Shown here: positions 18,042 through 26,922 of the stretch, piece after piece
Numbering within the stretch: position 1 is the first letter of the stretch
How the letters are laid out: each line of letters begins with the position of its first letter
Origin: Streptomyces sp. NBC_00250
Lineage (GTDB): Bacteria; Actinomycetota; Actinomycetes; Streptomycetales; Streptomycetaceae
Direction of reading: 5' to 3'
NCBI RefSeq assembly: GCF_036192275.1
Contig: NZ_CP108088.1
Span: 1,984,001-2,048,000, forward strand
Length of the DNA stretch: 64,000 nucleotides
Position numbers and translations under genes: made by a program
The notes under the pieces: generated by a model
Database searches by the model: none
What the model saw: the letters and a program-made list of their open reading frames with translations, nothing else
What the model was told of the DNA's origin: nothing

Positions 18042-19415
18042 TCAGGCGCCGGCGAGGCCAGCCACGCGCAGGGCGTGGAGCAGGTCGCGCTCGCGGGCCA
18101 CGGACACCGATCGGGCCGCTTCCAGGAGTTGAGGAGCGAGCCCGCGCGGATCCTCGGTCGCGAGGCGGGCCGCGTCCTCGGGGGCGCGTACCCGCACGAA
18201 GGCGGTGAGCAGCGCGTGGGCCTCGCGGTGGTGGCCCTCGGCCCGCAGGGCGGCGCACGCCCCGGCCAGTTCCTCGACGGGGCGCGCCACGCCCTGCCGG
18301 AGCAGCTGCTCGCAGTCGGCGGCCCGGCCGGCGTCGGCGAGCGCCCCGGCGACGGCGGCGAGCCTTTCGGGCGGCAGCGAGGCCGCCTCCCAGAGCAGGA
18401 TGGACCAGTCGGCGCCGAGCCCGGCCCGGTGCAGCTCCCCGGCGAGGGCGGGCAACCGGGCGGGAGGTCCGCCGAGCGCCTCGCAGAGCAGGGCGTGGGC
18501 CTCGCCGCTACGGCCCTGGGCACGGAGCCGCTGAAGCGCGTAGACCGCGTTGGCGGCGGCGCGGGCGGCCTCGTCGGCGGCGGCCTGCGGGACGGCCGGG
18601 GCAGTACCGCCCGCGCCTTCCGGCGCGGCGGCCCCACCGAACCGAGCCCCTCGGGGCGCCCTGCCCCCGGCCGGTGGTACGGGTACGGGCAGGGGCGCGG
18701 ACTCGGGCCCCTGGTCCTCGGCGCCGTCCTCCAGCCAGGCGTATCGGGCGCCACGGGGGCGACGCTTGGCCTTGCCGGCCTCCTGGACCGCGGCCGGAGC
18801 CGCCGCTCCACGTCGCCCTCCCGGCGGAGTCAGGTCCCTCGGGGCGCGCCCCGAGGCTTCCGTGACACCGCTCGGAGCCGCCTCCGCCCGTCCTGGCGGC
18901 GCCAGGCCCGTACCCGGCTCCCCCAGCCGTGCCGACCGGGCCGTCAGGTCGACGACCCGTGCCACCGCCCTCGTGTGGTCGTCGCGAGTCCAGGCGAGGT
19001 CGTGTTCCAGCCGGGCCGTTTCCTCGGGGCCGGGGGCCGGGGTCGCGCGGAGCCGGTCGAGCAGGTCGCGGACCCGGCTCTCGGCGTACCGGCGTTCGCG
19101 TTCCATCAGCTCCCGGCGCTCGGTGAGCGCGGCCGCTCCGCCGGGGCGGCGGTCGTGGGCGCCGGTGGCCGCCGCGTACAGCGTCCTGCCGCGGAGGGCG
19201 AGCGGCCCGTCGGCGGCCTCGCCGGCGTCCTGGAGCAGGGATTCGACGACGTCCCAGGGCAGGATCTCCGTCCCGTCGAAGCAGGCCCGCAGCCCCTCGG
19301 GGTCACGCTCGGCGAAGACTCCGTACCAGCCGCCGTCGGGCCGGATGCGGCTCGCGAGCTCCGTCAGCCAGCGCCTGAACGTGGCGACTTCCACCGGGAG
19401 TTGATACACGGTCAT
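18042..19415 (-). CDS. Conserved hypothetical protein with Pro/Ala-rich middle
   Basis: 457 residues, ATG at 19415, no strong RBS. Residues 1-100 form a compact domain (VYQLPVEVATFRRWLTEL...FDGTEILPWDVVESLLQD). A predicted coiled coil follows (about 95-175; ERRELMERERRYAESRVRDLLDRL). The middle (about 180-290) is low-complexity Pro/Ala/Gly. The C-terminus (about 295-457) is a series of Ala/Leu helical hairpins with repeated Gly-Arg/His turns that resembles TPR-type solenoids. Cytoplasmic; probably a scaffold. Not recognised beyond being a Streptomyces-type protein. Confidence 0.65.
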   Translation of the reverse strand: MTVYQLPVEVATFRRWLTELASRIRPDGGWYGVFAERDPEGLRACFDGTEILPWDVVESLLQDAGEAADGPLALRGRTLYAAATGAHDRRPGGAAALTERRELMERERRYAESRVRDLLDRLRATPAPGPEETARLEHDLAWTRDDHTRAVARVVDLTARSARLGEPGTGLAPPGRAEAAPSGVTEASGRAPRDLTPPGGRRGAAAPAAVQEAGKAKRRPRGARYAWLEDGAEDQGPESAPLPVPVPPAGGRAPRGARFGGAAAPEGAGGTAPAVPQAAADEAARAAANAVYALQRLRAQGRSGEAHALLCEALGGPPARLPALAGELHRAGLGADWSILLWEAASLPPERLAAVAGALADAGRAADCEQLLRQGVARPVEELAGACAALRAEGHHREAHALLTAFVRVRAPEDAARLATEDPRGLAPQLLEAARSVSVARERDLLHALRVAGLAGA

Positions 19416-19530
19416 GCGTTACGCACCTGCCCCGCAGTCGACTGGAACCTTCCGGTCCGCGGGTATTGGACCGCAGTCGTGTTACGGGACGACTACGGAC
19501 CGTTTTCCTGCGCGTGCCCTGCCGCCCAAT

Positions 19531-19914
19531 TCACCCGAAACGCACGACGATCCCGGTGTGCGGGCGCTTCCCGAGCCGGACGATCATGGCGGGCACGTCG
19601 GTCAGCCAGTACTGCCAGGTGTACTTGCGCGAGAGCAGCCCCCGGATCCGGCGCAGCTCCTCCCCCGTCACCAGCCGGCCCTCGCCGGTGAAGCGTCCGG
19701 CGCCCTCGGCGATGTTGCCGCGCAGGTCGCAGACGGCGACCTCGACCCTCGGGTCGTTCCGCAGCCGCTTGACCTTCCAGGAGTCGGTGCGGGTCCAGGC
19801 GTACAGCTCGTCGCCGTCCACCGCGTACCAGACGGGTGTCGCGACCCCCGTCCCGTTCTTGCGGTAGGTGGTCAGGCTGACGTAGCGGCCGCGCCGCAGC
19901 TCTTCGGGCATCAT
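19531..19914 (-). CDS. PPOX-class F420-dependent oxidoreductase
   Basis: 127 residues (two adjacent ATGs, 19914 or 19911). Split beta-barrel of the pyridoxamine-5'-phosphate oxidase family: YVSLTTYRKNGTGVATPVWYAV, then KVKRLRNDPRVEVAVCDLRG and the C-terminal WQYWLTDVPAMIVRL. Actinobacterial members of this size usually bind deazaflavin F420 or FMN and reduce or detoxify small molecules in the cytosol. Single gene between the hypothetical at 18042 and the HxlR regulator; no operon partner is visible. Confidence 0.82.
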   Translation of the reverse strand: MMPEELRRGRYVSLTTYRKNGTGVATPVWYAVDGDELYAWTRTDSWKVKRLRNDPRVEVAVCDLRGNIAEGAGRFTGEGRLVTGEELRRIRGLLSRKYTWQYWLTDVPAMIVRLGKRPHTGIVVRFG

Positions 19915-20004
19915 GCCCGGGAGCCTATGCCGGGGTCGGGCCGGAGGTGCGGGCCAGGGCCTCCCGGGCGACGAAGAGGTCGTCCCTACCGCCCGGCCTC
20001 GGGG

Positions 20005-20379
20005 TCAGCCGCTCCGCGCGTACGCGGTCCTGGCCTCGGTGATCTCCGGGACGTGGGCGCGCGCCCAGGCGCAGGCGGTGTCGAGGGGATCGATCAGGGA
20101 GCGGCCGAGGGCGGTCAGGGCGTACTCGACGCGGGGCGGGTTCTCGTCGTACACGGTGCGGGTGAGGAAGCCGTCGCGCTCCATGGTGCGCAGGGTCTCG
20201 GTGAGCACCTTGGGGGTGATCCAGTGGAGCGGGACCCTCAGCTCGGAGAAGCGGCGCGGCTCACCGTCCTGCAGGCAGCGGAGGACCATGGCGGTCCACT
20301 TGCCGCCGACGCGGATGGGTTGTGCCCGGTCGGAGCAGTCCGGGTCGTGGAAGAGGTCGGCGGGCAACGGCTGCTTCAT
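20005..20379 (-). CDS. HxlR-family winged-helix transcriptional regulator
   Basis: 124 residues. The HxlR fold is evident from GGKWTAMVLRCL, RRFSELRVPLHWITPKVLTETLRTMERDGFLTR and the wing region PPRVEYALTALGRSL. It is divergent from the NAD(P)-binding protein gene at 20441 with only 61 bp between starts, the usual arrangement for HxlR repressors that control a neighbouring reductase. An N-terminal Cys (DPDCSD) is in the place where many members carry the redox- or quinone-sensing cysteine. Confidence 0.88.
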   Translation of the reverse strand: MKQPLPADLFHDPDCSDRAQPIRVGGKWTAMVLRCLQDGEPRRFSELRVPLHWITPKVLTETLRTMERDGFLTRTVYDENPPRVEYALTALGRSLIDPLDTACAWARAHVPEITEARTAYARSG

Positions 20380-20440
20380 GTCCTCGAAGCTAGCCCAGTA
20401 CCGTTGAAGTAACCAGGCACTCCGGTTCTACGGTCCCGCC

Positions 20441-21142
20441 ATGAGCAACGACACGAGCAACGACAACGGCACCGTCGACGGCAAGGGCAAGGGCAAGGGC
20501 AGGAACATCATCGTCTTCGGGGCGGGTGGACGGGTCGGCCGGGCGGCGCTCACTGAGGCGGTGGCCCGTGGCCACCGGGTGACCGCGGTGGTGCGCGATC
20601 CGTCGAAGTACCGGGATCTGGAGGGTGGTTCGGTCACGCTGGTACGGGGCGATGTCACCGACCCGGCATCGGTCGCCGCCCTGGCGGCAGGCCACGACGC
20701 GGCCGTGAACGCGTCGGTCCGTCTCGACGTCCCGTCGGAGAAGTACTTCACCACGGCGGCCAAGGCGCTCATCGCGGGCCTCGAAGAGGCGGGCGTGCGG
20801 CGGCTGTTGACCCTGGGGATCGCCACGACGCTGGAGACGGAACCGGGGGTGCGGATCATGGACGCACCGGAATTCCCGGAGCAGTGGCGCGTGTTCTCGC
20901 AGGGGCACGTGGCCGAGTTCGCGTTGCTGTCGGCCGAGGCGGGGCCGGAGCTCGACTGGCTGATGGTCGTGCCGCCGCAGGATCTGAACGCGGAGGCCGA
21001 GGTCACCGGTGGCTACCGGACGGCCGTCGGCACGGTGATCGACGGACCCGGCCGGATCGCCCACGGGGACCTGGCACGGGCGCTCCTCGACGAGATCGAG
21101 CACCCGCGCCACAGCCGCGTACAGCTGGCCGTCTCGGTCTAG
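20441..21142 (+). CDS. NAD(P)-binding (NmrA/atypical SDR) protein
   Basis: 233 residues. After a short Asp/Asn and Lys/Gly-rich leader (GKGKGKGRN) comes a Rossmann start, IIVFGAGGRVGRAALTEAVARGHRVTAVVRDP, then VRGDVTDPASVAALAAGHDAAVNA, typical of NmrA-like atypical SDRs with an extra C-terminal substrate lobe. Probably an NAD(P)H-dependent reductase or redox sensor in the cytosol, controlled by the divergent HxlR regulator. The charged leader is unusual and could be a mistaken start, but no better internal start with an RBS was seen. Confidence 0.82.
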   Translation: MSNDTSNDNGTVDGKGKGKGRNIIVFGAGGRVGRAALTEAVARGHRVTAVVRDPSKYRDLEGGSVTLVRGDVTDPASVAALAAGHDAAVNASVRLDVPSEKYFTTAAKALIAGLEEAGVRRLLTLGIATTLETEPGVRIMDAPEFPEQWRVFSQGHVAEFALLSAEAGPELDWLMVVPPQDLNAEAEVTGGYRTAVGTVIDGPGRIAHGDLARALLDEIEHPRHSRVQLAVSV

Positions 21143-21206
21143 GGACGGGCCCCGGGTCGGGTCGGGCCGGACTCTCCGGACCCGGCCCGGACCCGCCCGG
21201 AGGGCG

Positions 21207-21770
21207 TCACTGGCCCACCCGGCCGTCGACGCACTCGCGCAGCAGATCGGCGTGTCCGCAGTGGCGGGCGTACTCGTCGATCCGGTGCACCATCAGCTCC
21301 CGGATCGCGATCTTGTCCCTGCCCACCCGCGCGCCCAGGTCCGGGTGCTCGGCCAGTTCGGCGTCGAGCGCCGCCTGCTCGCGCTCCAGATCGGCGTACG
21401 CGGCGTCGACCACGGCCTGTTCGGCGACGGCCCCGTGGAAGTCCGCGTCCTTCTTGCCGTACAGCTTCGGCAGCGGTTCGCCTTCGGTGATCCAGTTGCG
21501 CCAGTCCCGCTCCACCTCGGCGAGGTGCCGGATCAGGCCGAGCAGCGACATGGTCGACGGCGGGACCGACCGGCGGGCGAGCTGCTCCGCGTCCAGCCCC
21601 TCGCACTTCATCCGCAGGGTCAGGCGGTAGTCCCGCAGGGAGTCCTGCAGCGTCGCGACCTCGCCCTCCGGGCTGGAACCGCCGTTGTTGTTGCGGGGGT
21701 CATCGTCCGGGTCCGCCCACATGTCGGGGTAGACGGTCGCTGTGGTCCATCGTGCGGGTTCGTCGCTCAT
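21207..21770 (-). CDS. DinB-family (DUF664) protein
   Basis: 187 residues from the ATG at 21770. Four-helix DinB-like fold with metal-ligand histidines: LLGLIRHLAEVERDWRN (first His), and ELMVHRIDEYARHCGHADLLRE (two later His). The sequence around RHLAEVERDW and HRIDEYARHCGHAD identifies the DUF664 branch, which includes mycothiol-dependent enzymes. Likely a thiol-dependent transferase or hydrolase with Zn or Ni; exact reaction unknown. Confidence 0.82.
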   Translation of the reverse strand: MSDEPARWTTATVYPDMWADPDDDPRNNNGGSSPEGEVATLQDSLRDYRLTLRMKCEGLDAEQLARRSVPPSTMSLLGLIRHLAEVERDWRNWITEGEPLPKLYGKKDADFHGAVAEQAVVDAAYADLEREQAALDAELAEHPDLGARVGRDKIAIRELMVHRIDEYARHCGHADLLRECVDGRVGQ

Positions 21771-21850
21771 GCGTCGCATGATCGTCCGCGCCGGTCCGAT
21801 CCGCCATCGAATTCTCGCTTCGGCGTTCCCCCGGGGCCGGGGCTGGGATC

Positions 21851-21906
21851 CGGGGCTCGGGGTCCGGGGCTCGGGGTCCGGGGCTCGGGTTCCGGGGCTC
21901 GGGTTC
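21851..21906. repeat. 14-bp tandem repeat, four units
   Basis: Units CGGGGCTCGGGGTC, twice, then CGGGGCTCGGGTTC, twice, in the space between the DinB gene start (21770) and the HTH gene stop (21913). The last two differ from the first two by one base, so duplication happened in steps. Confidence 0.9.
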
Positions 21907-21912
21907 CGGCCG

Positions 21913-22164
21913 TCAGACGGGCACGAGCGCGCACCGGACGATCAGCTCGTCCATGGAGAGACCGAGGACGCCGGCGAGGGCCGCGACGGTGAAGAACGCC
22001 GGGGTCGGGGCCCGGCCGGTCTCGATCTTGCGGAGGGTCTCGGCGGACAGTCCGGCGGCCGCGGCGATCTCGGCCATGGACCGTTCGCCGCGCGCCTCAC
22101 GCAGGAACAGGCCGAGGCGCTCGCCGCGCTCGCGCTCTTCGGGGGTCAGGGGTGTGCGCACCAT
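21913..22164 (-). CDS. Small XRE-family HTH regulator
   Basis: 83 residues, essentially only a helix-turn-helix domain: GLFLREARGERSMAEIAAAAGLSAETLRKIETGRAPTPAFFTVAALAGVLGLSMDELI. Divergent from methionine aminopeptidase with 32 bp between start codons. A 10-bp palindrome sits in this gap, so the protein probably binds there and controls both genes. A -10-like TAGAAT on the minus strand (22176-22171) lies so close to the ATG that the message is likely leaderless. Confidence 0.87.
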   Translation of the reverse strand: MVRTPLTPEERERGERLGLFLREARGERSMAEIAAAAGLSAETLRKIETGRAPTPAFFTVAALAGVLGLSMDELIVRCALVPV

Positions 22165-22170
22165 GACGCC

Positions 22171-22189
22171 ATTCTAATACCGGTATAGT
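22171..22189. promoter_or_regulatory. Divergent leaderless promoters sharing a palindromic operator
   Basis: Palindrome ATACCGGTAT at 22177-22186. It is overlapped by -10-like hexamers facing both ways: TATAGT (22184-22189, rightward) and TAGAAT (22176-22171, leftward). Each -10 lies 6-7 bases from an ATG (22197 and 22164), so transcription would begin at or next to the start codons; neither gene has a Shine-Dalgarno site. The stretch is conspicuously AT-rich for this genome. Confidence 0.65.
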
Positions 22190-22196
22190 AATTGGA

Positions 22197-22964
22197 ATGG
22201 TGGAGATCAAGACGAACGAGAACCTGGCCGCGATGCGTGAGGCGGGGCGGGTGGTGGGCCGTGCCCTCGCGGCCGTACGGGAGAAGGCGGCGCCCGGCGT
22301 CACGCTGTCCGAGCTCGACCGGGCGGCGCGGGAGGTCCTGGCCGCGGCCGGCGCCGGATCACCCTTCCTGGACTACCACCCGGAGTGGGCTCCGGTGCCC
22401 TTCCCGGCGGTCGTGTGCCTCTCCGTGAACGACGCCATCGTCCACGGCATCCCGGACGGGACGAGGCTCGCCCCGGGCGACCTGGTCTCCGCGGACTGCG
22501 GGGCCTTGCTGGGCGGCTGGGCGGGCGACGCGGCGATCAGCTTCACGGTCGGCCCGGCCCGGCCGGAGGACGCCCGGCTGATCGCCGCGGCGGAGGAGGC
22601 ACTGGCGGCGGGCATCGCGGCCGCCGTCGTCGGCAACCGCATCGGCGACATCGCGCACGCGATCGGGCAGGTGTGCCGCGCCGCCGGTTACGGCATCCCG
22701 GACGGCTTCGGCGGCCACGGGATCGGCCGCACGATGCACGAGGACCCGGGCGTCCCCAACGAGGGACGACCGGGCCGCGGCATGAAGCTGCGCCACGGGA
22801 TGGTCCTCGCGATCGAGCCGATGCTCATCGGCGGCGGCACGGACGACCACTACACGGCGCGCGACGGCTGGACGATCCGGACGCTCGACGGCTCGCGCGC
22901 CTCGCACGCCGAGCACACGGTGGCGATCACGGACGAGGGCCCGCGGGTGCTGACGGCGCTGTAG
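22197..22964 (+). CDS. map: Type I methionine aminopeptidase
   Basis: 255 residues of the pita-bread fold. Metal ligands: D (SADCGALLGGWAGDAAISF has both Asp positions), H in DGFGGHGIGRTMHEDPGVPN, E in VLAIEPML and the terminal E in ASHAEHTVAITDEG. It removes the initiator Met from nascent proteins. Begins MVEIKTNENLAAMREAGRVVGRAL without the N-terminal zinc-finger extension. This is a stand-alone copy paired with an HTH regulator rather than the copy in the ribosomal-protein operon, so it is probably a second, regulated Map. Leaderless start likely. Confidence 0.93.
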   Translation: MVEIKTNENLAAMREAGRVVGRALAAVREKAAPGVTLSELDRAAREVLAAAGAGSPFLDYHPEWAPVPFPAVVCLSVNDAIVHGIPDGTRLAPGDLVSADCGALLGGWAGDAAISFTVGPARPEDARLIAAAEEALAAGIAAAVVGNRIGDIAHAIGQVCRAAGYGIPDGFGGHGIGRTMHEDPGVPNEGRPGRGMKLRHGMVLAIEPMLIGGGTDDHYTARDGWTIRTLDGSRASHAEHTVAITDEGPRVLTAL

Positions 22965-23000
22965 GACGCACGTCCGGCGGAGGCGGAGGAAGAAGAGGAA

Positions 23001-23018
23001 GGGGCACCCGCGTGCCCC
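23001..23018. terminator. Hairpin between convergent map and ggt
   Basis: GGGGCAC / GTGCCCC with a 4-base loop, located between the convergent stops at 22964 and 23028. Confidence 0.6.
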
Positions 23019-23027
23019 CTCCCGCCG

Positions 23028-24839
23028 CTACTTCCCCGCCGGCCTGACCACCATCGCCGACCCGCCGCCCCTGCGGACCGTCTCCGCGGCGGCCACCCAG
23101 CGGCCGTCCGGCAGACGCTGGACACCCGTCGCCGCGCCGATCTCCGGGTTCTGCCGGAAGCCGTGCCCGATGGCTTCGAGCTCCGCCCTGACCGGGCTGT
23201 TCCACAGACCCGGTTCGAGTTCGGTGGTGGCCTGGTTGCGCTGGCTGGCGCGCGGCGCGGCGATCGCGTCGACGAGCGGCAGGCCCCGGTCGACGACCCC
23301 GGTGAGGGTCTGGAGGACCGTGGTGATGATGGTCGCGCCGCCCGGCGACCCGAGCGCGAGGACGGGTCGGTCGTGTCCGTCGAGGACGATCGTCGGCGAG
23401 ATGGAGGAGCGCGGCCGCTTGCCGGGTCCCGGCAGGTTCGGGTCGTGCACCGCCGGGTTCGCCGGGGCGAAGGAGAAGTCGGTCAGCTCGTTGTTGAGCA
23501 GGAAGCCCCGGCCGGGCACGGTGATGCCGCTGCCGCCGGTGGACTCGATGGTGAGGGTGTAGGCGACGACGTTGCCCCACTTGTCGGCCACCGTGAGATG
23601 GGTCGTGTTCTCCCCCTCGTACGTGGTCGGGGCCGCCGTGCCGCCGCTCGCGCACGGCACCGGGCTGTTGGGGTCGCCGGGCGCGAGCGGGCTGGTCAGG
23701 GCGGCGTCGTCGCGGATCAGGCAGGCGCGCGAGTCGGCGTACCGCTGGGAGAGCAGGCCGCGCGTGGGCACGGACTCGAAGGCGGGGTCGCCGACCCAGC
23801 GGCCCCGGTCGGCGAAGGCGATGCGGCTCGACTCGATGAAGCGGTGCAGATAGCGGGCCGGGGAGGCCTTCGCGAGGTCGGCGCCCTCCAGGATGTTGAG
23901 GGCCTCGCCGACGCTCGTACCGCCGGAGGAGGAGGGGGGCATGCCGTAGACGTCGAGTCCCCGGTACGCGACCTTCGTCGGCTTGCGGAACTCGGTGCGG
24001 TACGCAGCGAGATCACGCTCCGTCAGATCACCGGGGCGGACCTTCCGGGTGGCGCCCTCGCGCACCTGGGGCGCCCGGACGGTGTTCACGATGTCCCGGG
24101 CGAGCGGGCCACGGTAGAGCGCGCCGATGCCCTCGCGGCCGAGCGTCTTGTACGTACGGGCCAGGTCGGGGTTCTTGAAGACCGAGCCGACAACGGGCAA
24201 CTGCCCGCCCGGCAGGAAGAGTTCGGAGGACGCCGGGAAGTCGCGGAACCGCGCCTCGTTGCCCGCGGTCTGCGCCCGGAAGGTGGCGTCGACGGTGAAG
24301 CCCTCGCGGGCGAGCCGCTCGGCGGGTTCGAGCAGGGTGCCGAGCCGCTTGCTGCCCCAGGCGTCGAGGGCGGTCCTCCAGGTCGCCGGGGTGCCGGGGG
24401 TACCGACGCCGAGGCCGCTGGTCATGCCCTCCTCGAAGGGGATCGGCGCCCCGTTCTCCACGAAGAGGTTCGCGTCGGCGGAGCGGGGCGCGGTCTCGCG
24501 CCCGTCGACGGTGTGAACGGTGCGGCTCTTCGCGTCGTAGTACACGAAGTAGCCACCGCCCCCGATGCCCGCGGAGTAGGGCTCGGTGACGCCGAGGGCG
24601 GCCGCGACGGCGACGGCGGCGTCCACCGCGTTGCCGCCCTTGCGGAGGACCTCGACGCCGGCGGCCGAGGCGTCGGCGTCGACACTGGCGACGGCACCGC
24701 CGTAGCCGACGGCGACGGGTTCCTTGACCGGGGGTGGCGGCGCGGCCGGCGCGGCCGTGGGCGGAGCGGCGGCACCCATCGAGAGCACCGTCGCCGCGAC
24801 GGCGAGAACGGAGACCTGCCCAGCGGCGGAACGACGCAT
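23028..24839 (-). CDS. ggt: Gamma-glutamyltransferase, secreted
   Basis: 603 residues. A signal peptide (MRRSAAGQVSVLAVAATVLSM...) is followed by a Pro/Ala linker. Large-subunit motifs: GGNAVDAAVAVAAALGVTEPYSAGIGGGG, VDGRETAP. The autocatalytic cleavage and nucleophile Thr is T412 (GENTTHLTVADKWGN), and PGKRPRSSISPTIV and GSPGGATIITTVLQ complete the gamma-glutamyl site. Cleaves gamma-glutamyl bonds of glutathione or similar thiols outside the cell. Single gene; convergent with map. Confidence 0.93.
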   Translation of the reverse strand: MRRSAAGQVSVLAVAATVLSMGAAAPPTAAPAAPPPPVKEPVAVGYGGAVASVDADASAAGVEVLRKGGNAVDAAVAVAAALGVTEPYSAGIGGGGYFVYYDAKSRTVHTVDGRETAPRSADANLFVENGAPIPFEEGMTSGLGVGTPGTPATWRTALDAWGSKRLGTLLEPAERLAREGFTVDATFRAQTAGNEARFRDFPASSELFLPGGQLPVVGSVFKNPDLARTYKTLGREGIGALYRGPLARDIVNTVRAPQVREGATRKVRPGDLTERDLAAYRTEFRKPTKVAYRGLDVYGMPPSSSGGTSVGEALNILEGADLAKASPARYLHRFIESSRIAFADRGRWVGDPAFESVPTRGLLSQRYADSRACLIRDDAALTSPLAPGDPNSPVPCASGGTAAPTTYEGENTTHLTVADKWGNVVAYTLTIESTGGSGITVPGRGFLLNNELTDFSFAPANPAVHDPNLPGPGKRPRSSISPTIVLDGHDRPVLALGSPGGATIITTVLQTLTGVVDRGLPLVDAIAAPRASQRNQATTELEPGLWNSPVRAELEAIGHGFRQNPEIGAATGVQRLPDGRWVAAAETVRRGGGSAMVVRPAGK

Positions 24840-24944
24840 TCCCTACCTCCAGTCAATGACCGTCCGCGCAGCGTAACTTCCCTCGGCCCCTCCCGTCAGG
24901 ACCGCCTCGAACAAGGGGCCGTTTCCCCGCTAGCATGCGCGCCC

Positions 24945-25679
24945 ATGGACGAAGACCTGCGCAACATCGTGCTCGGGGTGCTCGCGACGGGTGTCAGCGC
25001 ATCCTTCGGCTGGCTGGGCCGCACCTACTTCTGGCGGCGCAAGCTCCGCCGCAAGCAGGAGTTCTTCGGGCTGCCCTCCGGTTCGGACTGCCTGCTCGTG
25101 GTGAACCGCCTGGCCGGCAGCGAGCGCGGCGTGCACACCACCGACGTTTCGGCGCTGCTCGAACTGTCGGCGCTGGTCAAGGACTGCGGGGCGCGACCCC
25201 GCATCGTGCAGCACGACACGGCCCGTCAGGGACTCGGCGAGATAGCCGAGTTCTGCATCGGCGGCCCCTACTCCAATCGGCGCATGGCAGCCCATCTGCC
25301 CAACCTGCTGCCGGGACTCACGATGAACGTCGAGCAGGAGCCTCCCGAGGACCGGGGGATGTTCACCGTGGCCGGCGAGACCTACCGCGCGGAGTCGGGC
25401 GTCAGCGAGTACGTCGTCCTCGCGCGCGTCACCCGCGGCGAGGGCGGCCGGCCGGTGTTCCTGCTCTGCGGCCAGGCCGCGGTCACCAATCAGGCAGCGG
25501 CGCGGCATCTGGCCCGCCACTACCAGGCACTGGCCGGCACATACGGATCGGACGGTTCCTTCGCGCTGCTCCTGAAGGTGGTCAACTCGCAGGCGTACGG
25601 CCCCGATGTCGTGGAGCTCGTGGCCGATGTCACGCGCGCGGCGCGGACGGCTCCCGTAGCCGAACCGGCAGCGACTTGA
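24945..25679 (+). CDS. Membrane-anchored conserved hypothetical protein
   Basis: 244 residues from ATG 24945 (start MDEDLRNIVLGVLATGVSASFGWLG). One N-terminal membrane segment, then the basic stop-transfer RRKLRRK, so the rest faces the cytoplasm. The soluble part has alternating beta/alpha segments (DCLLVVNRLAG, EYVVLARVTRG, RPVFLLCGQAAVTNQAAARHLA) resembling Rossmann-like nucleotide- or sugar-binding domains, but no catalytic motif was recognised. The last 50 bp overlap the convergent P450 gene. Confidence 0.7.
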   Translation: MDEDLRNIVLGVLATGVSASFGWLGRTYFWRRKLRRKQEFFGLPSGSDCLLVVNRLAGSERGVHTTDVSALLELSALVKDCGARPRIVQHDTARQGLGEIAEFCIGGPYSNRRMAAHLPNLLPGLTMNVEQEPPEDRGMFTVAGETYRAESGVSEYVVLARVTRGEGGRPVFLLCGQAAVTNQAAARHLARHYQALAGTYGSDGSFALLLKVVNSQAYGPDVVELVADVTRAARTAPVAEPAAT

Positions 25680-26922
25680 TGCCGTTGATGAAGTTGGAGA
25701 CCAGGCGCCGCGGCGGTCCGGCGAGTTCCAGGCCGCCGCAGGCCCGGCGCACCTCCTCGTGGAGCACCCGGAGCTGAAGCCGGGCGAAGTGGGCGCCGAG
25801 GCAGACGTGCGGACCGTCCCCGAAGGAGACGTGCGGGTTCGGGCTCCGGCCGAGGTCCAGGCGGTGCGGGTCGGGGAAGACCCGCTCGTCGTGGTTGGCG
25901 GAGGCGTGGAAGACGACGACCTTGTCGCCGCGTCGGACGGCCTGCCCGGCGAGCTCGGTGTCGGCTGTGGCCGTGCGCCGGAACGAGAGCACGGGCGGGT
26001 GAACGCGGAGGAGTTCGTCCACCGCCGTGCGGGTGCCGACCTCACCGCTCCACAATCTCCGCTGTTCGTCCGGGTGTTCGGCGAGGGCGAGGAGTCCGCC
26101 GGGGGCGGCGCTGCGGACGGTGTCGTTTCCGGCGACGGTGAGCAGGAAGAAGAACATCTCCAGTTCTGCGTCGGCGAGTTCGGAGGACGCGAGCGTGCTC
26201 ATGACGTCGTCGGCGGGGTGTTTCCGCTTGTACGCGGCGAGTTCCTGGGCGTAGCCGAACATCTCGGCCAGCATGGCGGGCGAGCGCGGATTGACGGGTC
26301 GTCCCGCTGCGTCGAGGACGGGCGGCTCGTCGGGGTCCTGGTACGCGATCACCCGTTCGGTCCAGGTGTGCAGCAGGCCCCGGTCGCTCGCGGGCACGCC
26401 GAGCAGATCGGTGAGATTGAGCAGGGCGTAGTCGTCGGTGACGGCCCGGACGAGGTCCACCTCGCCCCCTGCCGTGACAGCCCGCACGACCGACTCCCGG
26501 GCCCGATCCCGCGCGGTGGCCTCGAAACGCTCGATCCGACCGGGCGTGAAGGCTCGACTGACGAGTCGCCTCAGCCGACCATGCTGGGGCGGATCCTGAT
26601 TGAGCATCATGCGGCGGATGAACGGCAGATCGGCGGGGTCGGGGTCGCGGATCTGGGTGGCGCCGAGTCGCGAGGAGTACGTACCGGAGTCCTTCAACAC
26701 CCGGACGACATCGGCGTGCCGGGTGACGGCCCAGAATCCCGAACCGGCGGGCCACCCCAGGATCTCGGGCTCCTCCTGCCACGCGACGGGCGCGTGGTCG
26801 CGCAGGGCGCGGAAGCGGTCGTGCGGGATCCCGGTCGCGTAGATCCGTGGGTCGAAGACGTCGGGTACGCCGCTCGAATCCTCCACCGCACCTCCCGTCA
26901 GGGGTGATGACGTATCCATCAT
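25630..26922 (-). CDS. Cytochrome P450
   Basis: 430 residues (tandem ATGs at 26922 and 26919). Heme ligand loop FGDGPHVCLGAHFAR with C374; I-helix oxygen motif AGNDTV; K-helix ExxR as DELLR (EVGTRTAVDELLRVHPPV); and LNQDPPQHGRLRRLVSRAFTP. Sequence rhythm is closest to bacterial P450s of the sterol/fatty-acid (CYP124/125) type, but this is only an impression. Soluble, needs ferredoxin and a reductase, neither of which is encoded nearby. The 3' end overlaps the gene at 24945 by 50 bp. Confidence 0.93.
   Translation of the reverse strand: MMDTSSPLTGGAVEDSSGVPDVFDPRIYATGIPHDRFRALRDHAPVAWQEEPEILGWPAGSGFWAVTRHADVVRVLKDSGTYSSRLGATQIRDPDPADLPFIRRMMLNQDPPQHGRLRRLVSRAFTPGRIERFEATARDRARESVVRAVTAGGEVDLVRAVTDDYALLNLTDLLGVPASDRGLLHTWTERVIAYQDPDEPPVLDAAGRPVNPRSPAMLAEMFGYAQELAAYKRKHPADDVMSTLASSELADAELEMFFFLLTVAGNDTVRSAAPGGLLALAEHPDEQRRLWSGEVGTRTAVDELLRVHPPVLSFRRTATADTELAGQAVRRGDKVVVFHASANHDERVFPDPHRLDLGRSPNPHVSFGDGPHVCLGAHFARLQLRVLHEEVRRACGGLELAGPPRRLVSNFINGIKSLPVRLREPSAPRA

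Noticed and set aside
23163..24944. 594-codon N-terminal extension of the gene at 24945
   Set aside because: Antisense to gamma-glutamyltransferase, with no RBS or domain; the ATG at 24945 opens the membrane anchor.
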